Positions 60,701-64,000 of a DNA stretch of 64,000 bases are shown in pieces. Origin of the DNA: Hypomesus transpacificus (Eukaryota > Chordata > Actinopteri > Osmeriformes > Osmeridae); NCBI RefSeq assembly GCF_021917145.1, contig NC_061072.1, positions 9,999,805 to 10,063,804 of the forward strand, read 5' to 3'. The notes under the pieces were generated by a model. It had not been told where the DNA came from. It searched no databases and was given only the letters and a program-made list of their open reading frames with translations. Numbering within the stretch: position 1 is the stretch's first letter; every line of letters starts with the position of its first letter. The translations under genes and the position numbers were made by a program.

Positions 60701-61160
60701 CAATACTGCAAGACAAAGAAGAACTGTCATCACTGCCAGTAAGAAGGAAAGAGAGATTGGAAGACCAGCAAGAGAGAAAGATTAGTTGAAGAACAAGGGA
60801 GGAGTGCTGTGTGAAATACCCCTTGCTGAATTTTAGATCCATGTAGTAAGTTTGAGACACTGGCATGACTTCCACGTGGGGATAGCCTCTCCCCTTTCAC
60901 ACTCACCTCCCCGCTGCCATTAAGGACAGGCTCGATGCCATAGGAGAAGTTGCCATCGGAAAACATCCCACTGTAGGAAGACAGATAGAGATGTGTGTGT
61001 GAGGAAATAGCATGTGACTGTGTAGATTAGATGGTTCGGTTCAACAATGTAGTCTGCCGTCTAGTCGGTCGACTCACCGTAGACCATGACAGGTAGACAG
61101 AGCCACCCAGGAACCTGGTACCTCTCTCATCTGACCATGGTAATAGCAGTGCTCTCCTCC
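51658..61160 (-). CDS. adam11: ADAM11, catalytically inactive ADAM (5' exons outside window)
   Basis: Twenty-two exons in coding order: 61160-61078, 60970-60907, 59500-59437, 58831-58686, 58096-58022, 57858-57787, 57517-57351, 56929-56845, 56491-56401, 56270-56219, 55941-55842, 55525-55454, 55160-55068, 54723-54643, 54557-54507, 54389-54326, 54096-53991, 53858-53739, 53362-53194, 52544-52430, 52319-52229 and 51706-51658, 669 codons with consistent phases. Modules: prodomain end ([18 protein letters not shown]), furin site RRAKRQ, metalloprotease-like domain ([15 protein letters not shown]), disintegrin ([16 protein letters not shown]), Cys-rich/EGF ([18 protein letters not shown]), TM ([16 protein letters not shown]), and tail [15 protein letters not shown]. 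Where active ADAMs have HExxHxxGxxH, this reads [12 protein letters not shown], so zinc cannot be bound. ADAM11/22/23 are neuronal adhesion proteins linked to LGI ligands and potassium channels. About 100 N-terminal residues are missing; the 61160 acceptor is the least certain edge. Confidence 0.95.
51725..51839. repeat. 8-bp array plus (GA)n at adam11 last-exon acceptor
   Basis: On the + strand an octamer GGGAGCGA repeats about seven times (51725-51787), then (GA)n runs to 51839. On the coding strand this is a pyrimidine-rich CTCTCT/CCCTCGCT tract ending about 20 bases before the acceptor of the final adam11 exon (51706). Confidence 0.92.
52752..53185. repeat. 56-bp minisatellite, about 8 copies
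   Basis: Period exactly 56: the word CTACTGATCTGACCCCAGGA recurs at 52765, 52821, 52877, 52933, 52989, 53045, 53101 and 53157. Copies differ at a few sites (CCTGCT versus CTTGCT; AGGACG versus AGGATG). It lies in an adam11 intron and ends eight bases from the donor at 53193. Confidence 0.95.
53381..53630. repeat. 10-bp minisatellite, 25 copies
   Basis: Twenty-five uninterrupted decamers of the type ACACAGGGAG/ACACAGTGAG/ACCCAGTGAG in strict register. On the adam11 coding strand the array reads CTCCCTGTGT and lies directly upstream of the acceptor of exon 53362-53194. Confidence 0.95.
54779..54858 (-). mobile_element. SINE tail fragment (truncated)
   Basis: Shares the tail and core of the 46905 element (TTTAGTCATTTAGCAGACGC, CCAGAGCGACTTACAGTGAG), then stops after GAGGCAAG. 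The tRNA-like head is missing. Confidence 0.75.
55237..55410 (-). mobile_element. tRNA-derived SINE copy
   Basis: Near full-length relative of 46905-47086 with the same core (ATCCAGAGCGACTTACAGTA), CCCAAGGACACAACG block and B-box region (complement of GGTATCAAACCGGCAACC). It lies within an adam11 intron in gene sense orientation. Diverged, with an altered A-box end. Confidence 0.75.
55550..55608. repeat. 11-bp tandem array, about 5 copies
   Basis: The unit GGTTCACACAG repeats about five times, 25-85 bases upstream (coding sense) of the adam11 acceptor at 55525. Confidence 0.9.
57020..57095. repeat. possible non-LTR retrotransposon 3' fragment
   Basis: A (TTTTA)n-like run followed by CGGATCCCCATTAGCTGATG and ACACCAGCTACTCTTCCACC resembles a repeat end I recall from salmonid and other teleost genomes. 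Family not established. Confidence 0.4.
57738..57769. repeat. (TG)n microsatellite
   Basis: About 15 uninterrupted TG units in an adam11 intron, 17 bases 3' (coding sense) of exon 57787-57858's donor. Confidence 0.95.
59170..59199. repeat. (TG)n followed by a G run
   Basis: About ten TG units running into nine or more G, in an adam11 intron embedded in a purine-rich GGAGA/GGGGA stretch (about 58960-59300). Confidence 0.9.
59501..60906 (-). other. adam11 intron without exon
   Basis: A 1.4 kb gap between adam11 exons 60970-60907 and 59500-59437. Mostly AT-rich, with pyrimidine-rich CTCTCT blocks near 60500-60625. No exon or known repeat is supported. Confidence 0.5.
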
Positions 61161-61183
61161 CTAGCAACACACATGCGCGAGCG

Positions 61184-61185
<2 letters not shown>

Positions 61186-61222
<37 letters not shown>
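61186..61222. repeat. (CA)n microsatellite
   Basis: About 18 CA units, 25 bases upstream in coding sense of the adam11 acceptor at 61160. Confidence 0.95.
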
Positions 61223-61224
<2 letters not shown>

Positions 61225-61734
61225 CTGTGAACTGCTGTCCAAGTTTCAAGTTCAACTGAAATGGAAATTCACAAAAGCAATTGTAACATAACACACAAAC
61301 ACTCTCACAGATATTGATATCAGTGGTGATTTGACGTCTGGGACTAAATGACCTGCTTGGTCAACAGAGCCGTATCAATGACTACTGTAAAACCGAGTTA
61401 AAACCACCACGGAGAAAACCTACACCTATTGTGGCAACTGATGCATGAGGACTAAAGATTATGCCTTTGAGTCGAGTTTCATCACGGAAAACGTACGTGT
61501 GTGTGTGAGAGAGGGGGATGGGGTAATTTGTAGTTTGTGATGAAAAAGGATGGATATTTTTTTCAAAAAACAATGTCACATATTGATCTCACAAAGGTGA
61601 ACATTGGTTATAATGTTTGAGTGCCACGCACTACAGTTTGTTTGTGGTTGGATGCGACGGTGTGTGGATGTGTGCAAGTATGTGCGTAAATCAGATTTCA
61701 GCATGTGGGGAATATGAGGAGTGTATTATAAGTT

Positions 61735-61759
61735 TGTGTGTGTGTGTGTGTGTGTGTGT
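61735..61759. repeat. (TG)n microsatellite
   Basis: About 12 TG units within the long adam11 intron. Confidence 0.92.
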
Positions 61760-62587
61760 CCACACCTGAGGTTTGTTCAATAGGGTGTCCGGTGTTTGTA
61801 ATGAACCCCAATAAGTCATGCATGTCACTTGAGACCACTGTCTGCTAACATGCTCAAGAGCACAAAAAGAAAAGCAGCGTTCAAGTGTAGCAGCATTCAA
61901 CCCTCAGCAAGCTAAACAACTTGGAGTGGGTGTTTTGTATGCTTGGTCAAACTTTACTTCACATTTGCGGTGAGCTTTCAGGTGATTGTTTTTGATTGTT
62001 TGAGAAAGTGTTCATGTGTAAATGTTGAATTCTTGGTGCATGATGCCTTCATGACGTATTTATAATGCCATACATGTCGAACTGTCTGGTTTTTATCTGC
62101 ACGGATTTGAAAACACAGTATGCAACTGTAAAACAACGTCAAGAAGGATGCCACTGAAAAGGCGTTCCTCCGCATCTAGTCACACTGTATTAATGCAGAT
62201 GAAAAACATAGAAATACAGAGAGTAGCCTTATTGCCTAAGTTGAACCCCAAATAGAAAGACGCAGGTCAGCTAGCCATGATGAAGCTTATTCGAGCTGGC
62301 TAAGCTTAGCCTCAATTAGCTATCCATTATATTACTTAACTCCATTAGCCTCCACTGACTTGCCAAGCTGAACCTTAGAGTCAGTCCTTGTTTGTTGGAG
62401 ACAGTTTGGTCATTCAGACTAATTGCAGAGAAACCCCAGAGCACTTAGGGCTGGGCTAAGATAAATAAATAAAGGTTTGGATTACGAGGGGAAGTGGAGG
62501 AAATCTGATTGCCTCACACTCCACTGCTGTTGGCTGAGGAGGAATGAGTGTCTTTTCACAAAAGATGCCAGAGATGAATGGGAGTCT

Positions 62588-62654
62588 GTGTGTGTGTGTC
62601 TGTGTGTCTATGTGTGTGTGTGTGTGTGCATGTGTGCATGTGTGTGTGTGTGTG
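62588..62654. repeat. interrupted (TG)n microsatellite
   Basis: TG repeats broken by TC, TA and CA units over nearly 70 bases. Confidence 0.9.
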
Positions 62655-63303
62655 AGAAGGGTGGGGTTGCTCTGCTTGGTAGGATGAGAAAGTACGAAGG
62701 GTAGTTCAATAGAGTTTCAAATGTTATTTATACTTCCAGAGAATGCTGTATAGGTTGAAATGCATCAAAGTAGGGTAAACTCATGATGGCATACAGATGT
62801 GAATCCTACACAGTGTACACAAATGAACACACACACCCTCAAAGAGAATAAACTTGGTGAAGGTGAGGTCTTTGGCACAGCTCTGACTCAGCACTGCTGA
62901 CTTTGTATGTTGGATTGTAGTCAATGAGCAGAATTAAGGACACTCCATTAGGAACATTAAAGCCTAACGACATGCTACACTACTTCCTGGAACACAGCCA
63001 ATAAAGATGTACGGGGTTAAGACCCATATTAGGGGCTCTCACACCAATTCGCTATTGACTAGCTATTGCAAAATACATTTTACCTATGAATTCAACTATA
63101 ACCACAACATACCAAACCAATTTTAGATTGGCCCACTACTGAGGGTGTTATCACTTAAAGGCCTTGGTACCTCTAAAGGTTACACCTTGCAAAACAACTG
63201 GGGGTGATTGCATCACTTACTTTCGCTAAACTTCTGCGGCCCGGCTATTCCTGTCTGGAGGAACAGGATACCTCTCTGACCTCTCTCCAATCCCTTTACC
63301 ACC

Positions 63304-63328
63304 GCCACACACACACACACACACACAT
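63304..63328. repeat. (CA)n microsatellite
   Basis: About 12 CA units near the right edge. Confidence 0.92.
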
Positions 63329-64000
63329 CCCAAATGCAGAAACACTACACAATTGCACACACACAAACATACTCTGCTGACTACTTGACTCAACAAAGAC
63401 TGCTAACAGGAAGGACATCATGTCCAATGCTCCAGTCTAAATCCTACCCCTCCTACTTAATTCACTTCCATTCAAGCCCCACAATGTCATTGAGATTCTA
63501 CCTTGTCGACAGGCAACTGCGATGACTTGTGATGGATCCACAGGGACCCATAAAAAGAGACATACAATGGCAGGGGATTTATGACTTGATCAATAGAATG
63601 ACACAAATCAAGAGGTGGATGGGAGCATGTTACGTGGGAGAGGATTTGATCATGTTTAAGATGAATTGCTTGAGCAGCACATCCTGTGAGAGCACATGTA
63701 CTGTGTACCCCATGTCAGCCCAGTGTGCTTGGGAGAGTTCCTCCCATTGAAAGCACCGTCGTTGGGGCCTGCTGTAGAGGATCACTGGCAATTACTCACC
63801 ATTAAATATTCTGGTCCAGCCATTGAAACACCCCTGACCGCCTTCCTCTCTTCTCTTTCACTCTACATATCTCTTTCTATCACTCCTTCTCTCTCTCTCT
63901 CATGGTGAGTTGCAGGACCGGCAAAGGAGGGCCGGCTCTGCTGACTGCTGGTTGCCATAGCAACCTTGCTCTGATTGGTCAGGTTGTGGCCAGAGAAAAA

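Larger units (their letters stand above)
61161..64000 (-). other. adam11 intron / upstream sequence
   Basis: About 2.8 kb to the right edge. The remaining N-terminal adam11 exons (signal peptide and first prodomain exons) are not found here, so this is probably intron. It carries several CA/TG microsatellites but no convincing exon on either strand. Confidence 0.5.

Noticed and set aside
60906-60970. Possible separate small - strand gene around [19 protein letters not shown]
   Set aside because: It is an adam11 prodomain exon; phases join 61078-61160 and 59437-59500.

Overview
The window is vertebrate nuclear DNA, almost certainly from a ray-finned (teleost) fish. Genes are split into many GT-AG exons, introns are short, and the encoded proteins match vertebrate families. 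The repeats (Tc1 transposon with long inverted repeats, tRNA-derived SINEs, CA/GT microsatellites, minisatellites) are typical of teleosts. Nothing prokaryotic is present. The species cannot be fixed from the sequence.

Layout: (1) 146-2074, + strand, the 3' exons of an unrecognised gene with a duplicated exon. (2) 2662-8299, + strand, dnajc7, a TPR/J-domain Hsp70-Hsp90 co-chaperone. (3) 10.4-24.2 kb, + strand, acly (ATP-citrate lyase), with a distant non-coding first exon and a likely 30-nt cassette exon. (4) 24726-26986, + strand, klhl11. (5) 29403-31973, - strand, klhl10. (6) 33012-37085, + strand, nt5c3b, whose sixth intron carries a full-length Tc1/mariner element with an open 357-codon transposase. 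(7) 38215-42808, - strand, fkbp10 (four FKBP domains, two EF-hands, C-terminal HEEL). (8) 43777-46808, + strand, p3h4 (SC65). (9) 51658-61160, - strand, 22 exons of adam11, a catalytically dead ADAM; its 5' exons lie beyond the right edge.

For all eight named genes I placed every exon boundary by eye; all are GT-AG, phases agree across each junction, and the implied lengths match the mammalian proteins as I recall them (DNAJC7 496 aa, ACLY 1092 or 1102, KLHL11 681, KLHL10 587, NT5C3B 304, FKBP10 565, P3H4 429).

Gene order and orientation from dnajc7 to p3h4 match the human 17q21.2 cluster as remembered, except that CNP and ODAD4/TTC25, which I recall lying between DNAJC7 and ACLY in human, are not seen here. 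adam11 next to p3h4 is a different linkage from human, where it lies megabases away on the same arm. Two head-to-head pairs stand out: klhl10/nt5c3b, and fkbp10/p3h4, two endoplasmic reticulum collagen-modification factors sharing about 1 kb of upstream DNA.

I found no evidence of a wholly new biological system. The items most worth a second look are the apparently intact Tc1 element, the tandem arrays pressed against adam11 splice sites, the acly cassette exon(s), the internal exon duplication of the first gene, and the fkbp10/p3h4 divergent promoter.
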